This document shows positions 36,760 through 46,188 of a stretch of DNA of 64,000 nucleotides, piece by piece. A program made the position numbers and the translations under genes. A model generated the notes under the pieces. It did no database searches, was not told where the DNA came from, and was given only the letters and a program-made list of their open reading frames with translations. The stretch covers positions 248,001-312,000 of the forward strand of contig JBPOFM010000003.1 of the NCBI GenBank assembly GCA_051252455.1. The letters run 5' to 3'. Source of the DNA: JBPOFM01 sp051252455. GTDB lineage: Bacteria; Bacteroidota; Bacteroidia; Flavobacteriales; Flavobacteriaceae. Numbering within the stretch: position 1 is the first letter of the stretch; the number at the start of each line of letters is the position of its first letter.

Positions 36760-37523
36760 TAGAAGTTAAAGACATACACAAATCGTTTGGCGATTCTGAA
36801 ATCTTAAAAGGCATCAGCACAACATTTGAAAAAGGTAAAACCAATCTGATCATTGGACAGAGTGGTTCTGGTAAAACGGTTTTTTTGAAATGTTTGCTAG
36901 GACTATTTATTCCAGAGCAAGGTGCTATCAATTATGATGGAAAGGCGTACTCTGAACTATCACCCGATGAAAAAAGTGATTTGAGAGCGGAAATGGGAAT
37001 GGTGTTTCAAGGCAGTGCCTTATTCGACTCTATGACGATTGCCGAAAATGTGAAATTCCCTTTACGAATGTTTACCAAACAAAGCAAAAGCGAAATGGAT
37101 GATCGCGTAAATTTTGTGTTGAAACGTGTCAATCTTGAAGATGCCCACAAAAAAATGCCCAGTGAGGCTTCGGGCGGAATGCAAAAACGAGTCGCCATTG
37201 CAAGAGCAATTGTCAACAAGCCCAAATATCTTTTTTGTGATGAGCCAAATTCTGGTCTAGACCCTAGAACTGCAACAGTTATTGATAATTTAATTCAAGA
37301 AATCACGCGAGAATATGATATCACGACAATGATCAATACACATGACATGAACTCGGTCATGGAAATTGGTGAAAAGATTATTTTCTTAAAAGATGGACTC
37401 AAAGAATGGGAAGGTTCCAATAAGAACATTTTCAAAACAGACAATGCAGCTGTGACCAATTTTGTGTATTCTTCGGATTTATTCAAGCGGGTACAGAAAA
37501 TGTATTTGGACGAGGATGTTTAA
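36756..37523 (+). CDS. mlaF: MlaF-type ABC transporter ATP-binding protein
   Basis: ATPase partner of the permease, 255 residues. I use the ATG at 36756, which overlaps the permease TGA (ATGA) and follows a GGAGG; the frame is open further upstream into the permease gene, but that is a shadow. Walker A is GQSGSGKT (34-41), the signature is ASGGMQKRVAIARA, and Walker B is YLFCDEPNSGLDP. It drives retrograde or anterograde phospholipid transport between membranes. Tandem repeats follow the stop. Confidence 0.97.
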   Translation: MIEVKDIHKSFGDSEILKGISTTFEKGKTNLIIGQSGSGKTVFLKCLLGLFIPEQGAINYDGKAYSELSPDEKSDLRAEMGMVFQGSALFDSMTIAENVKFPLRMFTKQSKSEMDDRVNFVLKRVNLEDAHKKMPSEASGGMQKRVAIARAIVNKPKYLFCDEPNSGLDPRTATVIDNLIQEITREYDITTMINTHDMNSVMEIGEKIIFLKDGLKEWEGSNKNIFKTDNAAVTNFVYSSDLFKRVQKMYLDEDV

Positions 37524-37532
37524 GGGACTTGG

Positions 37533-37579
37533 CAGTGTTCAGTGTTCAGTGTTCAGTGTTCAGTGTTCAGTGTTCAGTG
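37533..37579. repeat. 7-bp tandem repeat, CAGTGTT x 6.7
   Basis: Six perfect copies of CAGTGTT plus a partial seventh, starting nine bases after the mlaF stop. A perfect array like this is prone to slippage and likely varies between strains. Confidence 0.97.
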
Positions 37580-37590
37580 GATAATCAAAA

Positions 37591-37637
37591 TAATTCTTAA
37601 TTCTTAATTCTTAATTCTTAATTCTTAATTTAATTCT
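37591..37637. repeat. 7-bp tandem repeat, TAATTCT x about 6
   Basis: Five perfect copies of TAATTCT, a partial copy and one more full copy, only 11 bases after the CAGTGTT array. It runs into the last codons of the convergent DUF389 gene (stop at 37630-37632). Confidence 0.95.
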
Positions 37638-39219
37638 CCCGTTTCACCACCAGGGTATCTAAACTATATTTTTGTTTTAGCCATCGATAGAGTTTGTCTT
37701 TTTCCTTTGTAATTACCACCTCTTCAGTCGCATCTTTCCATTTTGCGGTAAAGACCGCTACGGTGTCGATTTTTTCAAAATTGGAGGAAATGACACTTGA
37801 ATAGGATAAACGTTCTATATTTTCATAATTGATTTTGACCTCTTTGGTCAAAACTTCAAAAGGTATTTGTAATGCTTCGTATTTTGAGAGTTTTGCTACT
37901 TTGTTCTCCAAAAACGCAATTTTCTCTGACTGTGATAACAAATCCAAGGAGTCACGATAGCGCAGTTCCGACATATAACGCATGTTATCCAAATTTTTGG
38001 ATCTATTTTGGTTAAATATCAATTTGGTATTAGCAAGTGCTGGATAATCCTTTAATCTTCCTCTTAAAACTGATATCGTGTTCTCTGGGATCTCATCCAG
38101 TCCAAAACTATTGAATTCCAAAAGTGATTGCTCTCCTTTAACACCAGAATATTTATATCTCGCATTCGACTTTATAAAATCGGCATGAGGCAAGGCATCC
38201 AGTTCCTTATCTATAAATGATTTGGCCGCGACATCATACGTACTTTGTCTCCATACATCGATAAACGTATAAATCGCCGGAATCATAACAATAACCGCAA
38301 TCACTGTCGCAATCTGCCCGATACGTCTACGTTTAGCCGAGTTGGCATATTTGAGCATTGGGAATTTCAATATTTTAACTACCAGAAAAGTGGCCAGTGC
38401 GATAAAGATGGTATTGATGGTAAACAAATACATGGCCCCCAAGAAATACTCCATATTGCCTTTCGCCAAACCATAACCCGCCGTACACAATGGCGGCATC
38501 AAAGCTGTTGCAATAGCTACACCAAATATAACTGACGCAATGGTTCCTTTCTTGGTCCTTGCAATGATCAAAGCCAATCCACCAAAGAACGCAATAAGTA
38601 CATCGCGAATATCTGGTTTTACACGGCCCAATAATTCTGAAGTATCTTCACTTAATGGAAAAAACTTAAAAAACAGAAAGGCGGTCAACAAACTTAAACT
38701 AATCATGATCAACAAGTTGACCAGAGAGCGTTTCAGTGTATCAATATCGTTGATGGCAATGGAAAGTCCCACCCCAAGTATCGGTCCCATTAAGGGTGAA
38801 ATTAACATCGCACCAATGACCACAGCGGCAGAATTGGCGTTCAGACCGATGGAAGCCACAAAAATTGAGCAAATTAAAATCCAGGCAGTAGCTCCTTTAA
38901 ACGGAATATCTCCTTTGATAGCTGCCAAGGTAGCATCTCTATCTGTATCGTCCCTAAAATCAAGAAGTTCTCTAAAAAAGCGTTTGATGCTTACCCATAA
39001 TCCCTTTGCATCCTCTTTCAAGGCTTCCTTGGATTTTTCGGCCGCCTTTTCTTTTCGGGCTTCTTCCTGAAGTTTCTGCTGTTTTTCCTGTTCAAGCTGG
39101 GATGCTTTTTTCAGAGCTTCTTCCTCAAGTGCTTTTTCATTCTTTTCAGATTCCTTCCTTAAGGCTTTATCTTTTTTAGTGTCGTCTTCTTCCGAAAAAT
39201 TGAATTTATTTTCTTCCAT
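37630..39219 (-). CDS. DUF389 family membrane protein (TIGR00341-like)
   Basis: A 529-residue protein of unknown role. Residues 1-70 are a highly charged Lys/Glu coiled coil (EALKKASQLEQEKQQKLQEE). The DUF389 membrane core follows (about 105-320), with GLNANSAAVVIGAMLISPLM, GPILGVGLSIAINDIDTLKR and GVAIATALMPPLCTAGYGLA as family signatures. A soluble C-terminal domain of about 200 residues ends the protein. DUF389 proteins have no agreed function. The gene is convergent with mlaF and its last codons reach into a 7-bp tandem repeat. Confidence 0.9.
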   Translation of the reverse strand: MEENKFNFSEEDDTKKDKALRKESEKNEKALEEEALKKASQLEQEKQQKLQEEARKEKAAEKSKEALKEDAKGLWVSIKRFFRELLDFRDDTDRDATLAAIKGDIPFKGATAWILICSIFVASIGLNANSAAVVIGAMLISPLMGPILGVGLSIAINDIDTLKRSLVNLLIMISLSLLTAFLFFKFFPLSEDTSELLGRVKPDIRDVLIAFFGGLALIIARTKKGTIASVIFGVAIATALMPPLCTAGYGLAKGNMEYFLGAMYLFTINTIFIALATFLVVKILKFPMLKYANSAKRRRIGQIATVIAVIVMIPAIYTFIDVWRQSTYDVAAKSFIDKELDALPHADFIKSNARYKYSGVKGEQSLLEFNSFGLDEIPENTISVLRGRLKDYPALANTKLIFNQNRSKNLDNMRYMSELRYRDSLDLLSQSEKIAFLENKVAKLSKYEALQIPFEVLTKEVKINYENIERLSYSSVISSNFEKIDTVAVFTAKWKDATEEVVITKEKDKLYRWLKQKYSLDTLVVKREN

Positions 39220-39256
39220 TGTGAACTTAAATTATGATGTACGAGCTGCTAATTGA

Positions 39257-40345
39257 TTAACCAAAATTATCTCCAAAAGAATCCTTCACTTTTTGAAGTA
39301 CTTTTTTAATATCTTGCTCTTTGCTCTTCGGATAAATCAGTAATACGTCTTCCTTATCTACAATAATATAATCTTTCAATCCATCCACTACGACTATCTT
39401 ATCGTTTTTGGTACGAATCATATTACCTGACGCGTCTTCAGTCAAGGTTCTAGCGTTCACTACAGCATTGCCACTTGTATCTTTGTCAAGTTTGTCATAC
39501 AGACTTCCCCAAGTACCGAGATCGTTCCAGTCAAATTCGGCCGGCAACACGTACACATTATCAGATGATTCCATAATAGCATAATCTACCGAAATGTTTT
39601 CTGCTTTGCCATAGTTCTCTAAGATGAACATGCGCTCGTCGTCTGTATTATAAAGGTTGATGCCTTTCTCAAACAACTCAAACAATTCCGGTTGATTGAA
39701 TTGAAATGCTTTAATTACACTCTTGGCGCTCCACATAAAAATGCCTGCATTCCAAAGAAAATTTCCTTGACTGATGAATGATTTTGCGGTTTCATAATCT
39801 GGCTTTTCCCGGAATTGATGCACTGGCTTGATAGCCTCTTTGTAATTTTTATCAAATTCGACATAACCATAACCTGTGTTTGGAAAGGTGGGCTGAATAC
39901 CCAGCGTCATTAATGCATCATTCTTTTCACAAAAATCGAATGACTGTTGCACATTGTTAGAAAAGGTCTGTTCGTCTTCGATCCAGTGGTCGCTTGGCGC
40001 CACTATCATTACAGCATTCGGATTTTCCTTTTGAATCTTTAAAGCAGCGTAAAGGATACATGGCGCAGTATTTCGCATGGCGGGCTCCAGCACTACTTGG
40101 CGCTCTTTCACCATTGGCAATTGACTTAACACCAAATTATTATAGGCTTCATTCGTAAGAATAAAAATATTTTCTTCTGGAATTAAGTTCGCCAAACGAT
40201 GGAAGGTTTTTTGAATCAAAGTATCTCCGGTACCAAGCATATCATGAAACTGCTTCGGAAAGTCTTGTGTGCTAACTGGCCAAAACCGTGAACCTACTCC
40301 TCCTGCCATTAAGATGGCGTAATAATTTTTATTTTTCATACGCAT
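39257..40345 (-). CDS. manC: Mannose-1-phosphate guanylyltransferase
   Basis: Cytoplasmic enzyme making GDP-mannose from GTP and mannose-1-phosphate for surface glycans; 362 residues. The nucleotidyltransferase motif AILMAGGVGSRFWPVSTQDF is at the N-terminus, with FPKQFHDMLG, VMIVAPSDHWIEDEQTF, GYGYVEF and FREKPDYETA. Near the C-terminus, EFDWNDLGTWGSLYDKL is typical. It lacks the C-terminal isomerase domain of bifunctional enzymes. Two ATGs (40345, 40339) could start it. It is co-directional with the DUF389 gene 37 bases downstream. Confidence 0.95.
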   Translation of the reverse strand: MRMKNKNYYAILMAGGVGSRFWPVSTQDFPKQFHDMLGTGDTLIQKTFHRLANLIPEENIFILTNEAYNNLVLSQLPMVKERQVVLEPAMRNTAPCILYAALKIQKENPNAVMIVAPSDHWIEDEQTFSNNVQQSFDFCEKNDALMTLGIQPTFPNTGYGYVEFDKNYKEAIKPVHQFREKPDYETAKSFISQGNFLWNAGIFMWSAKSVIKAFQFNQPELFELFEKGINLYNTDDERMFILENYGKAENISVDYAIMESSDNVYVLPAEFDWNDLGTWGSLYDKLDKDTSGNAVVNARTLTEDASGNMIRTKNDKIVVVDGLKDYIIVDKEDVLLIYPKSKEQDIKKVLQKVKDSFGDNFG

Positions 40346-40457
40346 ATTCCTGCGATAAGCAGAAATCTTATTTTATGTGTTACTAATTCTATTTTACTCT
40401 ACATAGTCGTTTAAAACGGATAGAGGATTTTCACTTCAATAAAGATCTTACTCGCAT

Positions 40458-41084
40458 TCACGATCGCGAAACCGTCGAGACTGCTTTCGCAGGAATAAGG
40501 TCTACTTGGGCATTCGGATTAAACAAATACAAACGTCCTGAAGACACTTCAACACCTTCATAGCGTGTTCTCCGTTTCACTCCTTTTTTAAAAACGCGTC
40601 CGTTATACAACTTAAAATGTGCACCTAACGGTACCTCAAAAATATAGGTTTTATCGTTAGGTTGGTCATATTGTTTCAAAGCAAATGCCAATTTAACATC
40701 GGTATCACTGCTTGCTTTCGGATTTTTGAAATGCTTTGCCAATAACGGCAACAACTCCTCTGAAAAAACCATCGGATTTAACACAGGCAACATCAAATAT
40801 TGAAAGGTCTGCTTCCACTCTTTTCCATGAGGTTTAATGAAGCGTCCATGTTTTTGATAGGCTTCAAAATGTGCAATTTCATGAATCAATGTAACCAAAA
40901 AACGATAGTGATTCAGATTGGAATTAATGGTAATCTGATGTTTATTATTGGGCAACTTTCGATAGTCGCCATGACGCGTCTTCCGTTCATTCTTTATCTT
41001 AACTATCAAGTTGTCATGTTTTAACAACTCTAAAACATACGGGATCGCTTGATGCGGAATGTATTCTTGAAGCGTATCGTTCAT
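40458..41084 (-). CDS. SprT-like zinc metalloprotease domain protein
   Basis: A 208-residue protein of the SprT/Spartan-like zincin group. The motif LIHEIAHFEAYQKHG, followed by HGKEWKQTF, provides HExxH and the third histidine. I chose the ATG at 41084 (NDTLQEYIPHQAIPYVLEL); the frame is open to a TTG at 41120, which would add an unlikely cysteine-rich start. The C-terminal zinc-ribbon cysteines of some SprT proteins are not seen. Its cellular substrate is unknown; related proteins cut DNA-crosslinked protein. Confidence 0.88.
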   Translation of the reverse strand: MNDTLQEYIPHQAIPYVLELLKHDNLIVKIKNERKTRHGDYRKLPNNKHQITINSNLNHYRFLVTLIHEIAHFEAYQKHGRFIKPHGKEWKQTFQYLMLPVLNPMVFSEELLPLLAKHFKNPKASSDTDVKLAFALKQYDQPNDKTYIFEVPLGAHFKLYNGRVFKKGVKRRTRYEGVEVSSGRLYLFNPNAQVDLIPAKAVSTVSRS

Positions 41085-41200
41085 GCGGCAAAAATAAGGG
41101 TTTTCTTTACAGGAAAACAATTGAATTACCGAGAAAAAATGGCTAATTTAGTAGATAATAAAGAATTAAATAACAAAAAATATAATATCACTTCCCATCC

Positions 41201-42112
41201 ATGGAATTTATAGACTATTACAAAATACTAGGTATTCCAAAAAACGCCACCGAAGCTGAAATCAAAAAGGCATACCGCAAACTGGCACGGAAACTCCATC
41301 CTGATCTCAACCCGAATGATAAGGACGCCGAACAAAAATTTAAGGCAGTTAATGAAGCTAATGAAGTGTTGAGCAACAAAGAGAGTCGTAAAAAATACGA
41401 TGAATATGGTAAAGATTGGAAACATGCCGATCAGTTTGAACAGCAAAAGCGCCAACATCAGTCGCAAGGACAGTATGAGAATACTGGTGGTTATGGAGGT
41501 TTTTCAGGACAAGACTTTTCTGGTGGCGAGGATTTTTCAGATTTCTTTGAGTCTATGTTTGGTGGTCGCGCTTCTGGAAGTCGGGGACGAACGGCTGGTT
41601 TTAGAGGACAGGATTTTAATGCCGAATTGCAACTCGATCTAAAAGATGTTTTTGAAACTGAAAAACGTGTGCTGACCGTTAATGGTAAAAATATCCGACT
41701 AACCATTCCTGCTGGCGTTGAAAATGGTCAGGTCATAAAAATTAAAGAAAAAGGTGGCGAAGGCAGGAATGGTGGACCGAATGGTGATTTGCTGATTCAG
41801 TTTTCGGTTAATAACAATACAAATTTCAAACGGGATGGTGCCAATCTTTACAGCATAGAAACTATCGATTTATACACTGCCTTATTGGGTGGCGAGGTTA
41901 CTGTGAACACTTTTGATGGCAAAGTAAAATTAACTATAAAGCCAGAAACCCAAAACGGAACGAAGGTCAAATTAAAAGGCAAAGGCTTTCCTGTTTACAA
42001 AAAAGAAGGACAGTTTGGCGATTTGTATATTACATACCACATTAAAATGCCAACTAACCTATCCGCAAAAGAAAAAGAACTGTTCAATGAACTTAAAAAT
42101 CTAAACTCATGA
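41201..42112 (+). CDS. cbpA: CbpA-type DnaJ co-chaperone
   Basis: Hsp40 co-chaperone of DnaK; 303 residues. The J domain is at 3-70 with HPD at 33-35. A Gly/Phe-rich linker follows (GGYGGFSGQDFSGGEDFSDF) and then the C-terminal substrate-binding domains (about 130-300; VENGQVIKIKEKGGEGRNGG). The CxxCxGxG zinc finger of true DnaJ is absent, which defines it as CbpA/DjlA-like class B. Its stop overlaps the start of cbpM (ATGA), the standard pairing. Confidence 0.94.
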   Translation: MEFIDYYKILGIPKNATEAEIKKAYRKLARKLHPDLNPNDKDAEQKFKAVNEANEVLSNKESRKKYDEYGKDWKHADQFEQQKRQHQSQGQYENTGGYGGFSGQDFSGGEDFSDFFESMFGGRASGSRGRTAGFRGQDFNAELQLDLKDVFETEKRVLTVNGKNIRLTIPAGVENGQVIKIKEKGGEGRNGGPNGDLLIQFSVNNNTNFKRDGANLYSIETIDLYTALLGGEVTVNTFDGKVKLTIKPETQNGTKVKLKGKGFPVYKKEGQFGDLYITYHIKMPTNLSAKEKELFNELKNLNS

Positions 42113-42408
42113 ACGAACAAAGATATATTCCGCTAAAAACAATTTGTACACATTATAAGGTGGAAACCAAATTTCTTGATGGCTTAAACGACTATGGTCT
42201 TATTGAAATCACAACCATTGAGCAGTCGCCATGCGTTCATCAAGACCATATCAAGGATTTGGAATCTATGATCCGTATGCACGACGATTTGCAGCTCAAT
42301 CTTGAAGGGATTGACACCGTAATGAATCTCTTGGGAAAAGTAGAACAGCTACAAGAGGAGTTACGTTGCGTAAAGAATCGATTGGGAATTTATGAGGATG
42401 AATACTAA
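42109..42408 (+). CDS. cbpM: CbpM-type chaperone modulator
   Basis: A small MerR-like HTH protein of 99 residues that binds the J domain of CbpA and limits its activity. The sequence RYIPLKTICTHYKVETKFLD, GLIEITTIEQSPCVH, then HQDHIKDLESMIRMHDDLQL and a C-terminal heptad-rich helix (VEQLQEELRCVKNRLG) match the family. Its ATG overlaps the cbpA stop, so the stoichiometry is probably set by coupling. Confidence 0.9.
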   Translation: MNEQRYIPLKTICTHYKVETKFLDGLNDYGLIEITTIEQSPCVHQDHIKDLESMIRMHDDLQLNLEGIDTVMNLLGKVEQLQEELRCVKNRLGIYEDEY

Positions 42409-42888
42409 TGAACTTAAATTCCATTCATACAATCAAATATTACAAATGAAATACCTCCATACTCTATTATTTTTTATTCTAAAACAAAATACATTCACCA
42501 CAATCTGAAAAGCAAATTTTATATAAATCAAATTAAGAGGTGCAGATCATAAGGCTAAAGAAGTTGTTCACCTCGACGGATTTTTGGACGGCGATAAAAT
42601 TAAACGATCGTTAAAATTAATTAAGCCCTTAAAACATCTCTCTACTTCGGGCTAATTCACACTGGAAAACCACCATCTTGTTAAAAGTAACTTACGCCAA
42701 AAATTTAATTATTCTAGGTCCATTAAACCTTACATCCTTCAAAACTTAAGCATTCTAGTAAAGAATCCCAAAAAACTCCATCGATAAAATAATGCTTTCT
42801 GTATAGACAATTTCACCAAACGTCGATTACGGTTTCATAAGGATGCGTATAGTTTCACATTTGTAATGTTAATTCAAAACACATTACA
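42409..42888. other. Intergenic stretch with a possible decayed coding fragment
   Basis: A 480-base gap between cbpM and the TolC gene. At about 42528-42655 one frame reads LRGADHKAKEVVHLDGFLDG, then DKIKRSLKLIKPLKHLSTSG, and a stop. It has no start codon and a stop immediately upstream. It is protein-like in composition but matches nothing I recognise. The rest is AT-rich, with no clear hairpin, tRNA or repeat. The last 50 bases must hold the promoter of the efflux operon. Confidence 0.35.
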
Positions 42889-44217
42889 ATGAAATTATAT
42901 CTCATCATCGCAAGTTTCTTATTGACACAGTTTTCTTTCGCCCAGGAAGTTTCTGAAACCACACCAAAAATCTGGTCTTTAGAACATCTTATTGAATACG
43001 CTCTGGAAAATAACATTACGGTGAAAGATGCGGCATTGAACAAAAGTCTTGCAGAAGTCGATTATAGTGCGGCTAAATCGTCACGATTACCGAATCTGTT
43101 TGGTAGTGCATCACAAACTTTTTCAAATGGAAATTCCATTGACCCGATTACAAGTAATTTCGTCACAGACCAGATCCACAGCACAAATGTTGGCATTAAT
43201 AGTTCAATGACCTTGTTCCAAGGAAATCAACTCAACAATCAAATTCAGCAAAACAAAATACTGTTTGAGCAAAGTGTGTTTTTAGAAGAAGTTGAAAAGA
43301 ATAACATTGTTTTAAATCTTTTGGAAACCTATTTACAAGCCCTATATAGTAAAGAAAGTATCACGATTGCCGAAAATAATTTATCGGCTTCAGAAACAGA
43401 AGTGTTGAGAGCCAAAGCGCGATTGGATGCTGGTACTATTTCGTTGAGCGATTACACGGAAGCACAAAGTCAGGCTGCGACCAACAAATACAATGTGATC
43501 GCCTCTAAAAATGACTACCAACAATACATCATTGCGCTAAAACAATTGCTCGAGTTGCCACCATCTGAAACGATGGAGATTGAAACCCTAGATGACAACA
43601 TGGATTTGGTACATCTGCAATTGAACAGTATTGACATTTATAATAAGGCTGTCGATTATCTCCCAGAAATGGAAGCAAGCATCCTAACTATTGCTGCCAA
43701 TGAGAAAGAACTTGACATCGCGAAAGGCGGTTTTCTTCCCACCTTATCGTTAATAGGAAGTGTAGGCTCTGGCTATACAAGTATCAATGACAATACGTTT
43801 TCTGACCAATTTAATGTGAATTTCAATCAGCGGGTTGGATTGTCTTTAACGATTCCAATTTTCAATAAAAACCAAACCAAAGCGGCTGTACAAAGGGCAA
43901 CCATCAATATTGAAAAAGCAGAAATACAAAAACAAAACACCGAAAAAGAGGTGTATAAAAAAGTAGAAACTGCTTACCAGAATGCCATGTCCGCGCAAGA
44001 ACAAGTGGTTGCTGCTGAAGCTTCAAAAAAAGCTTCGGAACAGTCATACACACTTGCACAGAAAAAGTATGAATTGGGTAGTTTAAGTACTACTGATTTG
44101 GTCATCAGCCAAAACACATACACCAACGCACAACAGAACTATTTGCAGGCCAAATACCTCACTATTTTATACTATCAATTATTACAATTTTATCAAGGAA
44201 ACGATATCAATCTTTAA
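42889..44217 (+). CDS. TolC-family outer-membrane efflux protein
   Basis: Outer-membrane channel of a tripartite export system; 442 residues. A signal peptide (FLLTQFSFAQ) is followed by WSLEHLIEYALENNITVKDA, the typical TolC N-terminus. Two OEP repeats follow, with long helices such as LSASETEVLRAKARLDAGTI and QSYTLAQKKYELGSLSTTDL. First gene of an operon with the periplasmic adaptor (10 bases later), the MacB-type ATPase and the permease. Confidence 0.94.
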   Translation: MKLYLIIASFLLTQFSFAQEVSETTPKIWSLEHLIEYALENNITVKDAALNKSLAEVDYSAAKSSRLPNLFGSASQTFSNGNSIDPITSNFVTDQIHSTNVGINSSMTLFQGNQLNNQIQQNKILFEQSVFLEEVEKNNIVLNLLETYLQALYSKESITIAENNLSASETEVLRAKARLDAGTISLSDYTEAQSQAATNKYNVIASKNDYQQYIIALKQLLELPPSETMEIETLDDNMDLVHLQLNSIDIYNKAVDYLPEMEASILTIAANEKELDIAKGGFLPTLSLIGSVGSGYTSINDNTFSDQFNVNFNQRVGLSLTIPIFNKNQTKAAVQRATINIEKAEIQKQNTEKEVYKKVETAYQNAMSAQEQVVAAEASKKASEQSYTLAQKKYELGSLSTTDLVISQNTYTNAQQNYLQAKYLTILYYQLLQFYQGNDINL

Positions 44218-44227
44218 TCACTATCAA

Positions 44228-45433
44228 ATGAAAACTAAAAAAAACATCATCATCGCTAGTATTGTCATAGTCATACTTGCTGCCGTATCGTACATTTTTA
44301 TCAGTAAAGACGATGCGATTATTATAGAAGCGCAGACCATAGCGGCCAAAAAGGAAAATGTCACCACGATGGTGACTGCCACTGGAACTATGGAACCTAT
44401 CACACAAGTGGAAGTTGGAACGCAGGTTTCTGGCGTTGTGGAAAAAATATATGTCGATTATAATAGTGTGGTGAAGGAAGGACAGCTAATAGCCGAACTT
44501 GACAAAACAAACCTTCTGGCTTCTACCACACAGGCGCAAGCCGCTTATGATAATGCGGTGAGCCAAAGAAATTACATGCAGACGATTTACGATAGACAAA
44601 AAACCCTTTACGATAATCAAGTGATTAGCAAATCAGATTTTGATGATGCCTCGTTCAATTATCAAACGGCAAGAGGAACGGTTACACAGCGCTTGTCAGA
44701 CTTGCAATCAGCGAGAACCAATTTAGGCTATGCCAATATTTACTCTCCAATTGATGGCGTGGTTTTATCACGAGCCATTGACGAAGGTCAAACCGTTGCA
44801 GCGAGTTATAGCACACCGACCTTGTTTACCATCGCACAGGATTTAAAGGAAATGCAGGTTGAAGCAGATGTTGATGAAGCAGACATAGGCGAAGTCAAAG
44901 AAGGACAACGCGTTACATTTACAGTGGATGCCTATATAGGAGACATCTTTGAAGGTGTCGTCACCCAAGTACGATTAGACCCGACAGTGACTTCCAATGT
45001 AGTGACTTATACCGTAGTCATCAAAGCGGATAATCCGGATTTGAAACTAAAACCAGGTTTGACTGCTACCATTTCGATTTACACATTAGAATTAAATGAT
45101 GTGTTGACTGCGGAAGCCAAAGCCATCAACTTTAAACCAGAAACTGAAACCTTGGCACTCTATAATGTACAGCATCATTTATCAGTTAATACAACGGATA
45201 TTTCTACAAAAGAAACGTCACTTTGGGTGTTGGATACAGATGGTTCCATCCTTCCAAAAACCGTGACGCTTGGCGCAAGCGATGGTGTCAACGTTCAGAT
45301 TTTGAGCGGTATCAGCCAAGGCGAGAAATTAGTGTACAACTTAAAAGGCGTTTCAAAATCAGGAGCTGGCGAAGGAAAGACAAGCGAAAGTCCATTTATG
45401 CCACAACGACCAGGAGCCAAGAAAAAATCATAG
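44228..45433 (+). CDS. MacA-like periplasmic adaptor (HlyD/RND family membrane fusion protein)
   Basis: Links the inner-membrane MacB-type transporter to TolC; 401 residues. An N-terminal anchor helix (IIIASIVIVILAAVSYIFI) is followed by the barrel-sandwich half VEVGTQVSGVVEKIYVDYNS, a helical hairpin (about 105-165), the second half GYANIYSPIDGVVLSRAIDE and a beta-barrel (MQVEADVDEADIGEVKEGQR). The extra C-terminal membrane-proximal domain is present. Only five bases separate it from the ATPase gene. Confidence 0.94.
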   Translation: MKTKKNIIIASIVIVILAAVSYIFISKDDAIIIEAQTIAAKKENVTTMVTATGTMEPITQVEVGTQVSGVVEKIYVDYNSVVKEGQLIAELDKTNLLASTTQAQAAYDNAVSQRNYMQTIYDRQKTLYDNQVISKSDFDDASFNYQTARGTVTQRLSDLQSARTNLGYANIYSPIDGVVLSRAIDEGQTVAASYSTPTLFTIAQDLKEMQVEADVDEADIGEVKEGQRVTFTVDAYIGDIFEGVVTQVRLDPTVTSNVVTYTVVIKADNPDLKLKPGLTATISIYTLELNDVLTAEAKAINFKPETETLALYNVQHHLSVNTTDISTKETSLWVLDTDGSILPKTVTLGASDGVNVQILSGISQGEKLVYNLKGVSKSGAGEGKTSESPFMPQRPGAKKKS

Positions 45434-45438
45434 AAGTC

Positions 45439-46188
45439 ATGAGCAATGAAATCATTAAAATAGAAGATTTAAAACGTGAGTTTACCATGGGAACCGAAAC
45501 AGTCCATGCCTTAAAAGGTGTTTCATTTACCATAAAGGAAGGCGAATTTGTGACCATCATGGGGTCCAGTGGGTCGGGTAAAAGTACCATGCTAAATATT
45601 TTAGGGTGCTTGGACCAACCAACATCGGGCGTTTATGAAATAGATGGTGTCAGCGTAAAGGATTTGAGCCGAAATGAACTCGCAACCATTAGAAATGAAA
45701 AAATAGGATTCATTTTTCAATCCTACAATTTACTTGCGAGAACATCGGCCCTTGAAAACGTTGAATTACCTTTATTATACAATAGCAAAGTATCCACCGA
45801 AGAACGTAAAAACAGAGCGATTGAGGCCTTGAGACTGGTAGGGCTGGGAGATAGAATGGATCATACACCTTCGCAACTTTCTGGAGGACAACAACAGCGG
45901 GTTGCCATTGCAAGATCGTTAGTTAATAATCCTGTGATGATTCTTGCCGATGAGGCTACAGGAAATTTGGACACCAGAACATCATATGAGATTATGTCAT
46001 TGTTTCAAGAGTTGAATAAACAAGGTATCACCATCACGTTTGTAACCCATGAACCCGATATCGCAACTTTCAGCAACAGAACGATTGTATTAAAGGACGG
46101 AGAGGTTATGCAAGATTATAACAATCACAACATACAATCTGCAGCACAACAATTAGCAAAATTACCTAAACAAGAAGAAGCATTATGA
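45439..46188 (+). CDS. MacB-type ABC transporter ATP-binding protein
   Basis: ATPase of the MacB/LolD group, 249 residues from the ATG at 45439 (the frame is open upstream within the adaptor gene, but that part is a shadow). Walker A is GSSGSGKST, the Q-loop IGFIFQSYNLLARTSALENV, signature LSGGQQQRVAIARSL and Walker B VMILADEATGNLDT. It overlaps the permease by four bases (ATGA). MacB is usually one chain; here ATPase and permease are separate genes, common in Bacteroidota. Confidence 0.95.
   Translation: MSNEIIKIEDLKREFTMGTETVHALKGVSFTIKEGEFVTIMGSSGSGKSTMLNILGCLDQPTSGVYEIDGVSVKDLSRNELATIRNEKIGFIFQSYNLLARTSALENVELPLLYNSKVSTEERKNRAIEALRLVGLGDRMDHTPSQLSGGQQQRVAIARSLVNNPVMILADEATGNLDTRTSYEIMSLFQELNKQGITITFVTHEPDIATFSNRTIVLKDGEVMQDYNNHNIQSAAQQLAKLPKQEEAL

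Noticed and set aside
37533..37637. CRISPR array
   Set aside because: The units are seven bases, contiguous and without spacers, and there are no cas genes.
38540..39070. 176-codon frame on the plus strand
   Set aside because: Antisense to the DUF389 gene, which has strong family signatures.
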